A stretch of DNA of 64,000 nucleotides from Francisella salimarina (GTDB lineage Bacteria > Pseudomonadota > Gammaproteobacteria > Francisellales > Francisellaceae), in contig NZ_VOJA01000003.1 of the NCBI RefSeq assembly GCF_007923265.1, positions 62,001 to 126,000 of the forward strand, in the 5' to 3' direction. Positions 6,668 through 16,298 of the stretch are shown here, one piece after another. The notes beneath the pieces were generated by a model. It searched no databases and was not told the origin of the DNA. It saw only the letters and a list, made by a program, of their open reading frames with translations. How positions within the stretch are numbered: the first letter of the stretch is position 1; each line of letters starts with the position of its first letter. Made by a program: the position numbers and the translations under genes.

Positions 6668-8026
6668 ATGATCAAATCACTAAAACAATTAGCAACACAA
6701 GCTGGCTTAGAATATATCGGCAAAGATGTCTCAATTCAAATTGTTAGTATTAATTCTAATGAAATTAAACAAGATGCTTTATTTGTCGCGATTGTGGCTA
6801 ATCGTGATGGCCATGAGTTTATTCCAAGTGCTATTAGCAATGGCGCAAAAGCTTTGTTAGTATCAAAAAAACAAGATATAAATATTCCACAAGTGGTTTG
6901 TGGTAATACTATTAAGGGTCTTCGAGCGTTAGCAAAGGAATATCGTAAAAGTTTAAAAATGCCTATTATCTCCTTGACAGGTAGTTGTGGTAAAACAACG
7001 GTTAAAGAAATGATTGTAACTCTACTTGGTGGTAAAAAAGTTCATTTTACACAAGGTAATTTCAACAACTATCTTGGTGTGCCTATGACAGTTTTAGAAA
7101 CTCCACAAGATGTCGATTTTGCTGTGATTGAAACTGGTACAAGCGTTGCAGGTGAGATAAAAGCTGCTGCTGAAATTATCCAGCCTAATGTTGCGATGAT
7201 TACAAATGTTGGCGCTAGTCATTTAGAGAATCTTAAAACTCTAGATGGTGTAATGATTGAAAAAGGTGAGCTTCTCAAAGCTTTGCCAAAAGATGGTTTT
7301 TGTATTGTAAATCTTGATGATGAAAGAATACCAGCTTATGCAGATAAATTAGACTGTAACAAAATTACTTGCTCAATGAGTAATCAAGGTGCAGATATCA
7401 TCATTTTAGATTATCAGGTTACACCAGAGTTATACGATGTTAGGATTAGAATCTTTGACAAAGAATATAGCTATCAGTTACCAAACATAGGTAAACATAA
7501 TTTGTCTAATAGTATGCTTGCGATAGCAAGTGTGGTTGCTGCAGGACTAGAACCTAATGATTTCTTACAAAATACGCAAAATATCAAAAACTATAAAGGC
7601 AGATTCTCAACCGAAAAACTAAATGATAAGTTAACTCTTGTAGACGATACATATAATGCTAGTGCTGGTGCTGTCCAAGCTGCTATAGCAGATTTAGCTG
7701 AATTTGATGGTAAAAAAGTTATAGCAATTACTTCAATGAGAGAATTAGGTGATGAGGGCGAGAATTATCATCGTAAAATGGGACAATGGCTCAATAAGGC
7801 TGGCTTAGATAATATATTTTTATTTGGCGAAAAAAATTTAATAAAGTTTGCTTTAGAAGAGTATAAAGGTTCAAATGTTGAATATTATGATGATAAACAA
7901 CAGTTAAATAATGATCTATTAAAAGCACTTGATGGGTATAAATCTCAAAATACTAAACTTACTGTCAAAGGAGCTAGAAGCTTTAAGATGGAAGAAGTTG
8001 TCAAATTTGTTAAGGAAAACTTATAA
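6668..8026 (+). CDS. murF: UDP-N-acetylmuramoyl-tripeptide--D-alanyl-D-alanine ligase
   Basis: Adds D-Ala-D-Ala to UDP-MurNAc-tripeptide in the cytosol, completing the pentapeptide. The P-loop is 'SLTGSCGKTTVKEMI' (Lys about residue 108), followed by the Mur-ligase motifs 'GNFNNYLGVP', 'VIETGTSVAGEI', 'ITNVGASHLENL', 'IGKHNLSNSMLAIA', and 'LVDDTYNASAGAV' in the C-terminal domain. The length of 452 aa is usual. The ATG has GGAG about 7 nt upstream. murE lies 730 bp upstream with an HD-domain gene between, so the murE-murF adjacency of many cell-wall clusters is interrupted. A secreted-protein gene follows after 8 bp. Confidence 0.97.
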   Translation: MIKSLKQLATQAGLEYIGKDVSIQIVSINSNEIKQDALFVAIVANRDGHEFIPSAISNGAKALLVSKKQDINIPQVVCGNTIKGLRALAKEYRKSLKMPIISLTGSCGKTTVKEMIVTLLGGKKVHFTQGNFNNYLGVPMTVLETPQDVDFAVIETGTSVAGEIKAAAEIIQPNVAMITNVGASHLENLKTLDGVMIEKGELLKALPKDGFCIVNLDDERIPAYADKLDCNKITCSMSNQGADIIILDYQVTPELYDVRIRIFDKEYSYQLPNIGKHNLSNSMLAIASVVAAGLEPNDFLQNTQNIKNYKGRFSTEKLNDKLTLVDDTYNASAGAVQAAIADLAEFDGKKVIAITSMRELGDEGENYHRKMGQWLNKAGLDNIFLFGEKNLIKFALEEYKGSNVEYYDDKQQLNNDLLKALDGYKSQNTKLTVKGARSFKMEEVVKFVKENL

Positions 8027-8034
8027 GGGACATT

Positions 8035-8853
8035 ATGAAAAGACTTTTTGCCATATTAGTTTTTGTATTACTTGTAAGCGTATCTTTTGGTAAAGATATC
8101 ATAAAGTATCCACTAATGGAGTCAAATGTACTTTGTGATTCTGTAAGACCATTTTGTGGCGATAACTGTAGTAATATGCCTTTTTATCCGACCTTATGTA
8201 AGCCTACTGAATATGGCTCAGCTTGGTCTGGCGGTGGAGCAACTAGTGCAACTAAACAACTATATTGTGCAAAAGCTACTTATGCAAATTGTCACTACTC
8301 AGGTTCTCCAAAAGCAACAGGTATAAATCCAAACAATCAAGCTATGCCATGTAAAGTAAGCGAAGATGGAAAAACAGCTAATTGTAGATGTAAGGTTTTC
8401 ACAGGTCCTAATTATGTCAATATTGATGGAATTATGAACTTAGGCGTTTATTATAAGACAGTAGCAGTTTGTGGTAAAGATGGTTCAAAATGTAAAAATC
8501 TTTCTACTTGTTTACCGGATGGTAGTGGTGATTGTAAAGGAGTAGAAGCTCCAGTATGTAAATATATAGCTGATCAAAATACTCAAGATGATAATGTCTC
8601 TTTTATCCCAGGTGCTGACTTAATTTCAACTTATGGTTTTGATATGAATAAGGATTATGATATCGCAAAACCAGGTGAAGGGGTTAAATGTCAAAATATT
8701 GATGTAGCAGGTTGTATGACTCAACCATGTAAATATGAAAAAGGTTCAAAAGAGTATGCGAATTGTAGTTGTCCTATTACAAATATGAAAACTATGATGC
8801 TAAGTCAAAAAGGCGTATCTTGTGATTTGCCAAAAGGTTATGTTTGGGAATAG
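8035..8853 (+). CDS. Exported cysteine-rich protein of unknown function
   Basis: I do not recognise this 272-aa protein. It begins with a clear signal peptide (basic 'MKR', hydrophobic 'LFAILVFVLLVSVSF', probable cleavage after about residue 19). The mature part contains 20 cysteines, an even number, spread through the chain, often as C-x(2-4)-C or C-x-C pairs ('CGDNC', 'CRCK', 'CSC'). It is rich in Gly, Asn, Lys and Pro. Such a composition suggests a periplasmic or outer-surface protein held by many disulfides. It starts 8 bp after murF with GGGAC upstream, so it is likely cotranscribed with murF, and it converges with asd. Confidence 0.8.
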   Translation: MKRLFAILVFVLLVSVSFGKDIIKYPLMESNVLCDSVRPFCGDNCSNMPFYPTLCKPTEYGSAWSGGGATSATKQLYCAKATYANCHYSGSPKATGINPNNQAMPCKVSEDGKTANCRCKVFTGPNYVNIDGIMNLGVYYKTVAVCGKDGSKCKNLSTCLPDGSGDCKGVEAPVCKYIADQNTQDDNVSFIPGADLISTYGFDMNKDYDIAKPGEGVKCQNIDVAGCMTQPCKYEKGSKEYANCSCPITNMKTMMLSQKGVSCDLPKGYVWE

Positions 8854-8899
8854 TCCAATAGGATTGATAATTATCTTCTAAACTTTCTAATATTTTATC

Positions 8900-10000
8900 T
8901 TAGATTTTATTTTTAATAATATTTAAAACTCTTCTTAGTGGTTCTGCAGCTCCCCATAGTAGCTGATCTCCTACCGTGAAGCAATGAAATATATCATCAG
9001 CTAATAGAGATGATTTGATACGACCTATAGCGATATCAAGAGTTCCTGAAGTTGCTTGAGGTGTTAGATGCTTAAGAGTATCTTCTTTGTTATTATCTAC
9101 AACTTTAACCCACTCATTACCTTGAGATATTTTCTGCTTAATTTCTTCAGTTGTTAATTTCTGTCTTAGTTTGATTGTCAAAGCTTGAGAGTGTGATCTT
9201 AAGCTGGGAACTCTGACACATACGCCATCAACAGGGATTGCTTTTTTAGTATCTAGAATCTTGTTTAGTTCTGTAGCTGCTTTGTATTCTTCTTTTGTTT
9301 GTCCACTTGGCATACCAACATCTATCCAAGGCAATAGATTATAAGCTAAAGTTTGTACAGTTTTTTGTTGAGGGATTTTTGAAGAGTTTTTAGATAGTTC
9401 TCTTAGAGTTTTTTCTCTTGTTAGGATATCTGCATTTATATCATCAGCTTTACTCAAAAGATCAGCTTGTTGGAGAAGTTCTTGCATTGCTGCAGCGCCA
9501 GAGCCTGATATCGCTTGGTAAGTACTAGAGTTAACCCATTCAACAAGATCTTCTTTAAGTAGACCAGCGATTGCTAGAGACATTAAACTAACAGTGCAAT
9601 TACTACCAATAAAATCTTTTTTACCACTATCAATAGCGTTGATTATTTGCTTATGATTTAACGGATCTAGCACTAGGGTACTTTCATTCTCTAGACGTAA
9701 TGTAGATGCAGCATCTATCCAAAAACCTTGCCAACCATATTCTCTTAACTTAGAGTGAATTTCTTTGGTATATTCACCACCTTGACAGCTTAGAAGTATA
9801 TCCATTTTAGCTAATTCTTCGATATTGTAAGCATCTTGCAGTATGCCATATTTCTCCATAAAACCTGAAGGCTGTTGTCCTGCTTGAGATGTTGAAAAAA
9901 ACGTTGGTGATATATCATCAAAATCATTCGATTCAACCATACGAGACATCAAAACTGAGCCAACCATACCACGCCAACCAATAAAACCAACTTTAAGCAT
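8900..10000 (-). CDS. asd: Aspartate-semialdehyde dehydrogenase
   Basis: Reduces aspartyl-4-phosphate to aspartate semialdehyde with NADPH, the branch point to lysine, diaminopimelate, threonine and methionine. The N-terminal nucleotide-binding motif is 'VGFIGWRGMVGSVL', the catalytic Cys135 lies in 'GSNCTVSLM', and 'QAISGSGAAAM' follows. The 366-aa length is close to the E. coli enzyme. The ATG has AGGGG just upstream. It is divergent from thrA across 93 bp, so the two could share a control region. Its product feeds both the threonine operon opposite and the diaminopimelate used by MurE. Confidence 0.97.
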   Translation of the reverse strand: MLKVGFIGWRGMVGSVLMSRMVESNDFDDISPTFFSTSQAGQQPSGFMEKYGILQDAYNIEELAKMDILLSCQGGEYTKEIHSKLREYGWQGFWIDAASTLRLENESTLVLDPLNHKQIINAIDSGKKDFIGSNCTVSLMSLAIAGLLKEDLVEWVNSSTYQAISGSGAAAMQELLQQADLLSKADDINADILTREKTLRELSKNSSKIPQQKTVQTLAYNLLPWIDVGMPSGQTKEEYKAATELNKILDTKKAIPVDGVCVRVPSLRSHSQALTIKLRQKLTTEEIKQKISQGNEWVKVVDNNKEDTLKHLTPQATSGTLDIAIGRIKSSLLADDIFHCFTVGDQLLWGAAEPLRRVLNIIKNKI

Positions 10001-10019
10001 AAAACCCCTATAATTATTA

Positions 10020-10047
10020 GTGATAAAATTTATTGGTTAAGTATAAT
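10020..10047 (+). promoter_or_regulatory. Candidate thrABC promoter
   Basis: GTGATA (10020-10025) and TATAAT (10042-10047) are 16 bp apart, 47 bp upstream of the thrA ATG. The -10 is perfect; the -35 matches 4 of 6. No threonine/isoleucine-rich leader peptide or attenuator hairpin can fit between it and thrA, so E. coli-type attenuation appears absent. Confidence 0.35.
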
Positions 10048-10093
10048 ACAAAAGTAATCGATTTGATATTTGTTAAGAGTAAGAGTATAGAAT

Positions 10094-12514
10094 ATGATAG
10101 TACATAAGTTTGGAGGCAGTAGTTTAGCTACATCAGAGAAGATAAAAAATGTTTCGAATATAATTAGTTGTATCGATGAGGCTGTGGTAGTTTCTGCATC
10201 AGCAAAAACTACTAGTAATTTACAAAAAGCTATAGATCAAGCAATTGAGTCTCAAGATTATAGCGAAACACTTAATTTTATTTTTGAGCATCATAGTTCT
10301 ATACTTCATGATTTAGTTCCCGCTGAGAATACCCTAAGAGAAACGATTCTTAAAGATTTAAGAGATATTAAGCATATTCTCAGTACTATAGTAATTACAG
10401 GGTTCTGCGCTGATAGTTTGAGATTCTTTATTTTGGGCTTTGGGGAAATATGGTCAGCTAAAATTCTTACGTTATATTTGCAATCAAGAGATAAGAATGC
10501 GTATTTTATAGATGCTTCAGAATGTTTGATTGTCAATGATAGTAATTATCCTGTTACAGTTAATTGGCAACAAAGTCTGGAGTCAATCGAGGCTATAAAA
10601 TCTGAAAATCCTGCTGATGTATATGTTATCACAGGTTTTATTGCTCAAAATAAGCTTGGTAAGAGAACAATATTAGGCTTGAACTGTAGCGACTATTCAG
10701 CAGCTATTTTTGCAAAGCTATTACAAGCTGATAAGCTATATATTTGGACAGATGTGGCTGGTGTATACAGTGCTAATCCACAAGTAGTTCCAGAGGCAAA
10801 ACCTCTTACACAATTAACATATAAAGAAGCTCTTGAGCTTGCTTATTTTGGTGCATCTGTTGTACATCCTTTAACTATAGCTCCAATGGCTCTAGAGAGA
10901 ACACCTATTTATATAAAAAGTAGTTATTCACCAGATGAGGTTGGTACTAAGATTAGTGCTGACAAGGATGAAGACCAAGGTCTTATTAAAGGCCTAACAA
11001 GTGTCTCAGATGTGGCGATAGTGCGAGTGCAAGGTGCTGGTATGATAGGTGTTTCTGGTATATCGTTCAAAGTTTTTGGAGCACTAGAGAAAGCTGGTGT
11101 ATCTGTAATGATGATATCTCAAGCGAGCTCTGAATATTCTATATGTTTTGCTATAGATAGTGTCAATGCTGATAGGGCAACTGAAACTTTAAAACATGAG
11201 TTTGCTAATGAGATAAAGAATAATCTTATTGAAGAGATTGCTGTTCATAAGCATCATGCTTTGATTACAGCAGTTGGTGAAGGTATGAAGTCTAAGACTG
11301 GATCGTTAGCAAAGTTGGTAAACTCACTTAAGTTAGCAAATATTAATATACATGCTATTGCTCAAGGATCCTCAGAGAGAAGTGTTACATTTGCAGTAAA
11401 AGCTGAAGATGAAGCTAGAGGTGTTCAAGCTATGCATCGTCACTATAATTCTGTAAGTGATGATATTGCAATTGCTGTAATTGGTGCTGGCAATATTGGT
11501 AAGGCTTTTATTAAGCAAATTAAACAAACTTATGAAAAATGGTATTCAAGAGGTATTAACTTAGTATTGGTAGGAGCTACTAACTCAAAGCAAATGCGTG
11601 TCTCTTATGAAAATTTATTATTTGAAAATATAGATAATCTACTTAATGAGAATACAGAGCAAGTTAATCTAGAGAAGTTGGCTGAATTTATGTCTCATGC
11701 TTCGGCTACCAAAAAAATTGTGATTGATGCTACAGCAAGTGAAGATGTTTCGAAAAGTTATGCTAATTTTTTAAACAACGGAATCAGTGTAATTACACCT
11801 AATAAATATGCAAATTCAGGGAACTATGAATTCTATCAAGAGCTTAGAAAAGTCGCTAAACAGAATGGCAGTAGTTTCTTATATGAAACAAATGTTTGTG
11901 CTGGCCTTCCTCTCATAGTTACATTGCAAAATATGGTTCAAAGTGGTGATCATGTTAGATCTATAAATGGTATTTTCTCAGGAACTTTAAGTTATTTGTT
12001 TACTCAGTTAAATAATGGTGTAATTTTCTCAGATGCAGTGAAGATGGCCTATGATGCTGGGTATACAGAGCCAGATCCAAGACAAGATTTATCAGGTATG
12101 GATGTCGCAAGAAAGACTGTGATCTTAGCTAGAGAAATAGGTCTAAATATAGGTCTGAATGACTTGGTTATTGAAAATTTAGTACCTGAAGAATTACGTG
12201 AATGTAGTGTAGAAGAGTTTTTTGCTAAACTTCCTGCATTTAACGAGCAAATAATGCATCAGATTGCAGACAAAAAGAAAGATCTTGCTGGGGTGCATTA
12301 TGTTGGGTCTATCGTTAATGGTGTTGCAAATGTAGGTATCCAAGCTTACGATGAATCTAGTCCTTTTGCAAATGTGAAAGGTACTGATAATATCGTGATG
12401 ATAAATACAGATAGATATACTCAACCTATGGTTATCCAAGGTGCTGGTGCTGGTGTTGAGGTAACAGCAGCGGGTGTATATGCCGATGTTATAACTGTGA
12501 TAAGAGAAAAGTAG
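10094..12514 (+). CDS. thrA: Bifunctional aspartokinase / homoserine dehydrogenase
   Basis: A fused cytosolic enzyme that catalyses the first and third steps from aspartate to threonine. The aspartokinase domain starts with 'HKFGGSSLA' (Lys5) and includes 'GLNCSDYSAAIFAKLL'. Two ACT-like regulatory segments lie around residues 300-450 ('GAGMIGVSGISFKVF', 'AVGEGMKSKTGSLAKL'). The homoserine dehydrogenase domain begins near residue 458 with 'VIGAGNIGKAF' and includes 'VITPNKYAN' and 'YTEPDPRQDLSGMDVARK'. The 806-aa length matches E. coli ThrA (about 820). It overlaps nothing; thrB begins 2 bp after the stop. Feedback inhibition by threonine is likely from the ACT segments. Confidence 0.97.
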   Translation: MIVHKFGGSSLATSEKIKNVSNIISCIDEAVVVSASAKTTSNLQKAIDQAIESQDYSETLNFIFEHHSSILHDLVPAENTLRETILKDLRDIKHILSTIVITGFCADSLRFFILGFGEIWSAKILTLYLQSRDKNAYFIDASECLIVNDSNYPVTVNWQQSLESIEAIKSENPADVYVITGFIAQNKLGKRTILGLNCSDYSAAIFAKLLQADKLYIWTDVAGVYSANPQVVPEAKPLTQLTYKEALELAYFGASVVHPLTIAPMALERTPIYIKSSYSPDEVGTKISADKDEDQGLIKGLTSVSDVAIVRVQGAGMIGVSGISFKVFGALEKAGVSVMMISQASSEYSICFAIDSVNADRATETLKHEFANEIKNNLIEEIAVHKHHALITAVGEGMKSKTGSLAKLVNSLKLANINIHAIAQGSSERSVTFAVKAEDEARGVQAMHRHYNSVSDDIAIAVIGAGNIGKAFIKQIKQTYEKWYSRGINLVLVGATNSKQMRVSYENLLFENIDNLLNENTEQVNLEKLAEFMSHASATKKIVIDATASEDVSKSYANFLNNGISVITPNKYANSGNYEFYQELRKVAKQNGSSFLYETNVCAGLPLIVTLQNMVQSGDHVRSINGIFSGTLSYLFTQLNNGVIFSDAVKMAYDAGYTEPDPRQDLSGMDVARKTVILAREIGLNIGLNDLVIENLVPEELRECSVEEFFAKLPAFNEQIMHQIADKKKDLAGVHYVGSIVNGVANVGIQAYDESSPFANVKGTDNIVMINTDRYTQPMVIQGAGAGVEVTAAGVYADVITVIREK

Positions 12515-12516
12515 TC

Positions 12517-13470
12517 ATGAAATTAGCTAATATTAAATCAGCTAAGGCATTTGCTCCAGCAACTAGTGCAAATTTTGCAGTTGGTTATGATTTGCTGGGT
12601 TTTGCTATAGATGGGGTAGGTGATACTGTCGAACTTATCAAAAGAGATGATGCCGAGTTGGTTATCAAACAAATTAGTGGAGCTACTGGCGCAGATAAAC
12701 TACCTTTTGACAGTGATAAGAATGTTGCTACAGCTGTAATTAAAAAGTTTTTGGCTGATAAAGACATTGAAATGGGTTTTGATGTTTATATACAAAAAGG
12801 CATTACTCTAGGTTCTGGTATGGGTGGTTCAGCAGCTTCTTCAGTTGCTGCTCTAGTCGCGATGAATGCTTTTTTTGAAACACCGTATAACTATGATGAT
12901 TTAATTGACTATGCTATCTATGGCGAGAGTTTGATATCAGGATCATTTCATGGTGACAATGCAGTGCCATGTATGTTTGGTGGGCTGGTATTATTACAAA
13001 GTTCAAAACCGTGTAAAAAAATAGATTTACCAATAGTTGATTGTAATGTGGTTATAATTTGCCCTGATCTTTCAATTGAGACAAAAAAAGCACGTGAACT
13101 TTTGAAAGAGCCTTATGATTTAACTACAATTGTTGAGCATAGTGCATGCTTAGCAGCTACGATAAGTGCTTTATATACACAAGATATTGAATTGTTGAGT
13201 CAAAGCCTGAAAGATATATTGATTGAACCAAGAAGATCGAAATTAATCACAGGATTTTACGATGTGCAAAAAGCGGCTTATGATACTGGTGTAATAGCTT
13301 GTGGGATATCAGGATCAGGGCCAACAATGTTTGCACTTGTAAAAAAACAAGATGATGCGAATGTTGTTGCTAAAACAATGCAAGATAAGTTTAAAGAATT
13401 TAACCTTAAGTCAGATAGTTGGATAAGTACTATGAGCGGTAAAGGTGCATACATATTAGAGAAAAAATAA
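12517..13470 (+). CDS. thrB: Homoserine kinase
   Basis: Phosphorylates homoserine with ATP in the cytosol. The GHMP-kinase ATP loop is 'GSGMGGSAASSVAAL' (about residues 97-111), preceded by the N-terminal motif 'AFAPATSANFAVGYDLLGF', and the C-terminal motif 'GISGSGPTMFALV' is also present. Length 317 aa is normal. The ATG is 2 bp after the thrA stop, which points to translational coupling, and thrC follows after 12 bp. The order thrA-thrB-thrC is the E. coli order. Confidence 0.97.
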   Translation: MKLANIKSAKAFAPATSANFAVGYDLLGFAIDGVGDTVELIKRDDAELVIKQISGATGADKLPFDSDKNVATAVIKKFLADKDIEMGFDVYIQKGITLGSGMGGSAASSVAALVAMNAFFETPYNYDDLIDYAIYGESLISGSFHGDNAVPCMFGGLVLLQSSKPCKKIDLPIVDCNVVIICPDLSIETKKARELLKEPYDLTTIVEHSACLAATISALYTQDIELLSQSLKDILIEPRRSKLITGFYDVQKAAYDTGVIACGISGSGPTMFALVKKQDDANVVAKTMQDKFKEFNLKSDSWISTMSGKGAYILEKK

Positions 13471-13482
13471 TAAAGGTAAGAC

Positions 13483-14766
13483 ATGAATTTTATTAGTACA
13501 AGAGATAAAAATATCAAAGTTTCATTAAGTGAGGCAATGCAGTCTGGATTAGCTCCAGGTGGAGGACTATTTGTACCTGAGAGATTTCCAAAGGTTGATT
13601 GGCAAAGTTTTACCAAAGATATCAGCTATGCTGAATTTGCTGCAAATACTTTGAGAGAGTTCTTTAAAGGAGATCAGCTTGCAGCTTCTTTAGATAAGAT
13701 TTGTAATAATGCTTTTACTTTTGATGTGCCAGTTAAGCGCTTGGATGAAACAACATCTGTTTTAGAGCTTTTTCATGGGCCAACTTTATCTTTTAAGGAT
13801 TTTGGTGCGAGATTTTTAGCAAATTGTCTAAGCTCTATCGATAGTGAGAAGCCATTTACAATTTTAGTAGCAACTTCTGGCGATACAGGTTCTGCAGTAG
13901 CGGCAGCTTTTCACGGTAAGGGTAATATTCGTGTTATAGTGATGTTCCCTAAGGGTAAAATCTCTAAAAGACAAGAAAAACAAATAACTTGCTGGGGCGA
14001 TAATATCCAAGCTGTTGAAGTTGAGGGAGTTTTTGATGATTGTCAAAGTTTAGTTAAAGAAGCTTTTAAGACACCTTGGTGGACAGAAAGAACAAAACTA
14101 AATACATCTAATAGTATTAATATTGGTAGATTACTACCACAATCTACTTACTATGCTTATACCTCATGGCAGCATTATTTACAGACTGGAGAGAAAGCAA
14201 ATTACATAGTTCCATCTGGTAATATTGGTAATATTACAGCAGCATTTTGGGCTAAACAAATGGGTTTCCCAATAGGTGAGATATCTATGAGCCTAAATGC
14301 AAATGATACAGTTATAGATTACTTGAATACTGGAGAATTTAACCCAAGAGCAAGTGTTGAGACACTGGCTAATGCAATGGATGTTGGTAATCCTAGTAAT
14401 TTTGAAAGACTTTTATATCTGTTAGGCGGTTATGAGAATTTCAAAGCAAATGTTAAAGCTATATGTGTTTCTGATTTTGAAATCATAGAAGAAATTAAGC
14501 AAGTGTATCGTCAGTATAATGAAGTAGTCTGTCCACATACTGCAACAGGCTTTGTAGCTAAAAATCAGCTAGATGCAAATAAAGATTATATAATTGTAGC
14601 AACAGCTCACCCTGCTAAGTTTGAAAGTGTAATTGAGCCAGTATTAGACATACAAGTCTCAGCTACTCCGGCGTTACAGAAGCTACTAGATAAAGAACAA
14701 TATAAAGTAGTAATAAATAAATCTATGGATGAGCTTTGTGAGGTTTACACAAAAGCTTTTGAATAA
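13483..14766 (+). CDS. thrC: Threonine synthase
   Basis: PLP enzyme that turns O-phosphohomoserine into threonine, the last step of the pathway. The PLP lysine is Lys105 in 'HGPTLSFKDFGARF'. The phosphate-binding stretch 'ATSGDTGSAVAAAFHG' and 'NSINIGRLLPQSTYY' are typical. Length 427 aa fits the E. coli type. It starts 12 bp after thrB with AAGG upstream and ends the threonine operon, which converges on lpxH. All four genes from asd to thrC are intact here, so threonine synthesis from aspartyl phosphate is predicted to work. Confidence 0.97.
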   Translation: MNFISTRDKNIKVSLSEAMQSGLAPGGGLFVPERFPKVDWQSFTKDISYAEFAANTLREFFKGDQLAASLDKICNNAFTFDVPVKRLDETTSVLELFHGPTLSFKDFGARFLANCLSSIDSEKPFTILVATSGDTGSAVAAAFHGKGNIRVIVMFPKGKISKRQEKQITCWGDNIQAVEVEGVFDDCQSLVKEAFKTPWWTERTKLNTSNSINIGRLLPQSTYYAYTSWQHYLQTGEKANYIVPSGNIGNITAAFWAKQMGFPIGEISMSLNANDTVIDYLNTGEFNPRASVETLANAMDVGNPSNFERLLYLLGGYENFKANVKAICVSDFEIIEEIKQVYRQYNEVVCPHTATGFVAKNQLDANKDYIIVATAHPAKFESVIEPVLDIQVSATPALQKLLDKEQYKVVINKSMDELCEVYTKAFE

Positions 14767-14799
14767 AAGTAACTTTTTTAATTCGGCACTGAAGTTAAA

Positions 14800-15522
14800 T
14801 TAGTATCCATTTAATGTAGTAACTTGAATGATTTCACCATTATTTGAGATTTTTATATAGTTACCATCTTTGAACCAGTCGCCAAGTACATATCTAGTAT
14901 AGTTATCCGCCATATGTATAGCCATTTTGTGCGTATGACCATGAATGATAATATCACAGTTGTTACGATATTTTTCGATACCTTTGGTCGTTACATCAAC
15001 ATTCGGATTTTTACGATTTTTTACATAACTTGCTTTTCGCACATTTCTTGCTGTATATTCTCTTATGAATAAAGGTAATCTTCTAAAAATAAATCTTAGA
15101 ATAGGATTATATGCAATCCATTTTCTATAAGTTTGGTAGCTCTTATCGTCTGTACAAAATAGATCTCCGTGCGAGAAGAGTATTTTTTGATTAGATATAT
15201 CTATATAATACGGATCTTTAATAAGAGTCACGCCACTTTGTTTAGCAAATTTTCTACCAATCAAGAAATCACGATTTCCATACATGAAAAATATTTCTAA
15301 ACCTTGATCTGAAGCTTCTTTTAGCCAATTTGTGATTTTATGATAAAAGTCATCTCTATGGTTATCACCGATCCAATAATCAAAAAAGTCACCAAGAATA
15401 AAAAGCTGGTTTTGTGTAGATGTAATACTATCTAGAAACTTTTTAAAAAGATCAGCCATCTCAGCATGGTTAGCGTTTAAATGAAGATCCGAAATTAGAT
15501 AAATATCTTTGTTATGAGCCAT
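14800..15522 (-). CDS. lpxH: UDP-2,3-diacylglucosamine pyrophosphatase
   Basis: Fourth step of lipid A synthesis: hydrolyses UDP-2,3-diacylglucosamine to lipid X and UMP at the inner membrane. It is a calcineurin-like phosphoesterase with all metal motifs: 'ISDLHLNAN', 'GDFFDYWIGD', 'GNRDFLIG', 'SHGDLF' and 'HGHTHKMAIH'. The frame can be extended to a TTG at 15552, but the ATG at 15522 gives 240 aa, the usual LpxH length, and is preferred. With this start it overlaps the end of pyrE by 11 nt, so the two are translationally coupled. Confidence 0.96.
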   Translation of the reverse strand: MAHNKDIYLISDLHLNANHAEMADLFKKFLDSITSTQNQLFILGDFFDYWIGDNHRDDFYHKITNWLKEASDQGLEIFFMYGNRDFLIGRKFAKQSGVTLIKDPYYIDISNQKILFSHGDLFCTDDKSYQTYRKWIAYNPILRFIFRRLPLFIREYTARNVRKASYVKNRKNPNVDVTTKGIEKYRNNCDIIIHGHTHKMAIHMADNYTRYVLGDWFKDGNYIKISNNGEIIQVTTLNGY

Positions 15523-16138
15523 ATTTTTGACGGTATTGTTTAAATTTTTCAATTATTGTTTCATCAAGATTTTTTTTGACATACTCAAAAATACTTTCAA
15601 AGTTTGTCACTGCTAAAACTGGGATGTTGAAATCTTGAGATATTTTCTTAGTTGCTGAAATATCGCTATCTTTAGCTTTTTCTTGACGATCAATAGACAG
15701 TACAACGCCAGCTATTTCAGCATTAATAGTTTTTAGCTTGTTGTATGATTCATGAAATGCTGTGCCAGCAGTCATCACATCATCTATGAGCAATACTTTT
15801 TTATTAGTCATATCGGCACCAACAAATACTCCACCTTCGCCATGATCTTTTGCTTCTTTACGATCAAAAGCGTAAGGCATATCTATGTTGTATTTCAGCG
15901 CTAATACAGTAGAAATAGCTGCAACTAGAGGGATTCCTTTATATGCTGGACCAAAAAGGATATCGTACTTCACATCGCTTTTGATAATCAATTGAGCGTA
16001 ATAATCAGCAAGTGTGGCAAGTTGATCACCTGTGTTAAATAATCCAGCATTGAAGAAGTATGGACTAATACGTCCTGATTTAAGGGTGAATTCACCAAAT
16101 TTAAGTACCTGATTCTTAAGGGCAAACTCTATAAACAT
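15512..16138 (-). CDS. pyrE: Orotate phosphoribosyltransferase
   Basis: Joins orotate to PRPP to form orotidine monophosphate in pyrimidine synthesis. The PRPP-binding signature 'VLLIDDVMTAGTAF' lies at about residues 120-133. Other family stretches are 'LKSGRISPYFFNAG', 'GPAYKGIPLVAA' and 'FDRKEAKDHGEGG', the last forming the catalytic loop. 208 aa is close to the E. coli length. It is divergent from mpl across a 160-bp AT-rich spacer and its last codons overlap the lpxH start. Confidence 0.97.
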   Translation of the reverse strand: MFIEFALKNQVLKFGEFTLKSGRISPYFFNAGLFNTGDQLATLADYYAQLIIKSDVKYDILFGPAYKGIPLVAAISTVLALKYNIDMPYAFDRKEAKDHGEGGVFVGADMTNKKVLLIDDVMTAGTAFHESYNKLKTINAEIAGVVLSIDRQEKAKDSDISATKKISQDFNIPVLAVTNFESIFEYVKKNLDETIIEKFKQYRQKYGS

Positions 16139-16253
16139 ATATTATGTCCTAACATATTCAAACTTGTTATAAATTATAGATAATAACTTTAGGAATACCA
16201 AGTAATTATAGTTTAAGATAAAAGATCTATTAATATATTTAAACTTAATAAGC

Positions 16254-16262
16254 TGATATAAT
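16254..16262 (+). promoter_or_regulatory. Candidate extended -10 promoter for mpl
   Basis: TGATATAAT at 16254-16262 is a perfect extended -10 (TG, one base, TATAAT), 36 bp upstream of the mpl ATG at 16299. No good -35 is visible at the expected distance. Extended -10 promoters can do without one. Confidence 0.4.
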
Positions 16263-16298
16263 TTAACTACTTTATTAGTTAGTTTCAAAAAAAAATTA

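Noticed and set aside
10001-10093. Threonine attenuator or leader peptide before thrA
   Set aside because: No Thr/Ile-rich short frame or terminator hairpin is present in the 93-bp spacer.
15520-15552. TTG start for lpxH at 15552
   Set aside because: It would extend lpxH far into pyrE and beyond the usual N-terminus; ATG 15522 gives the standard length.
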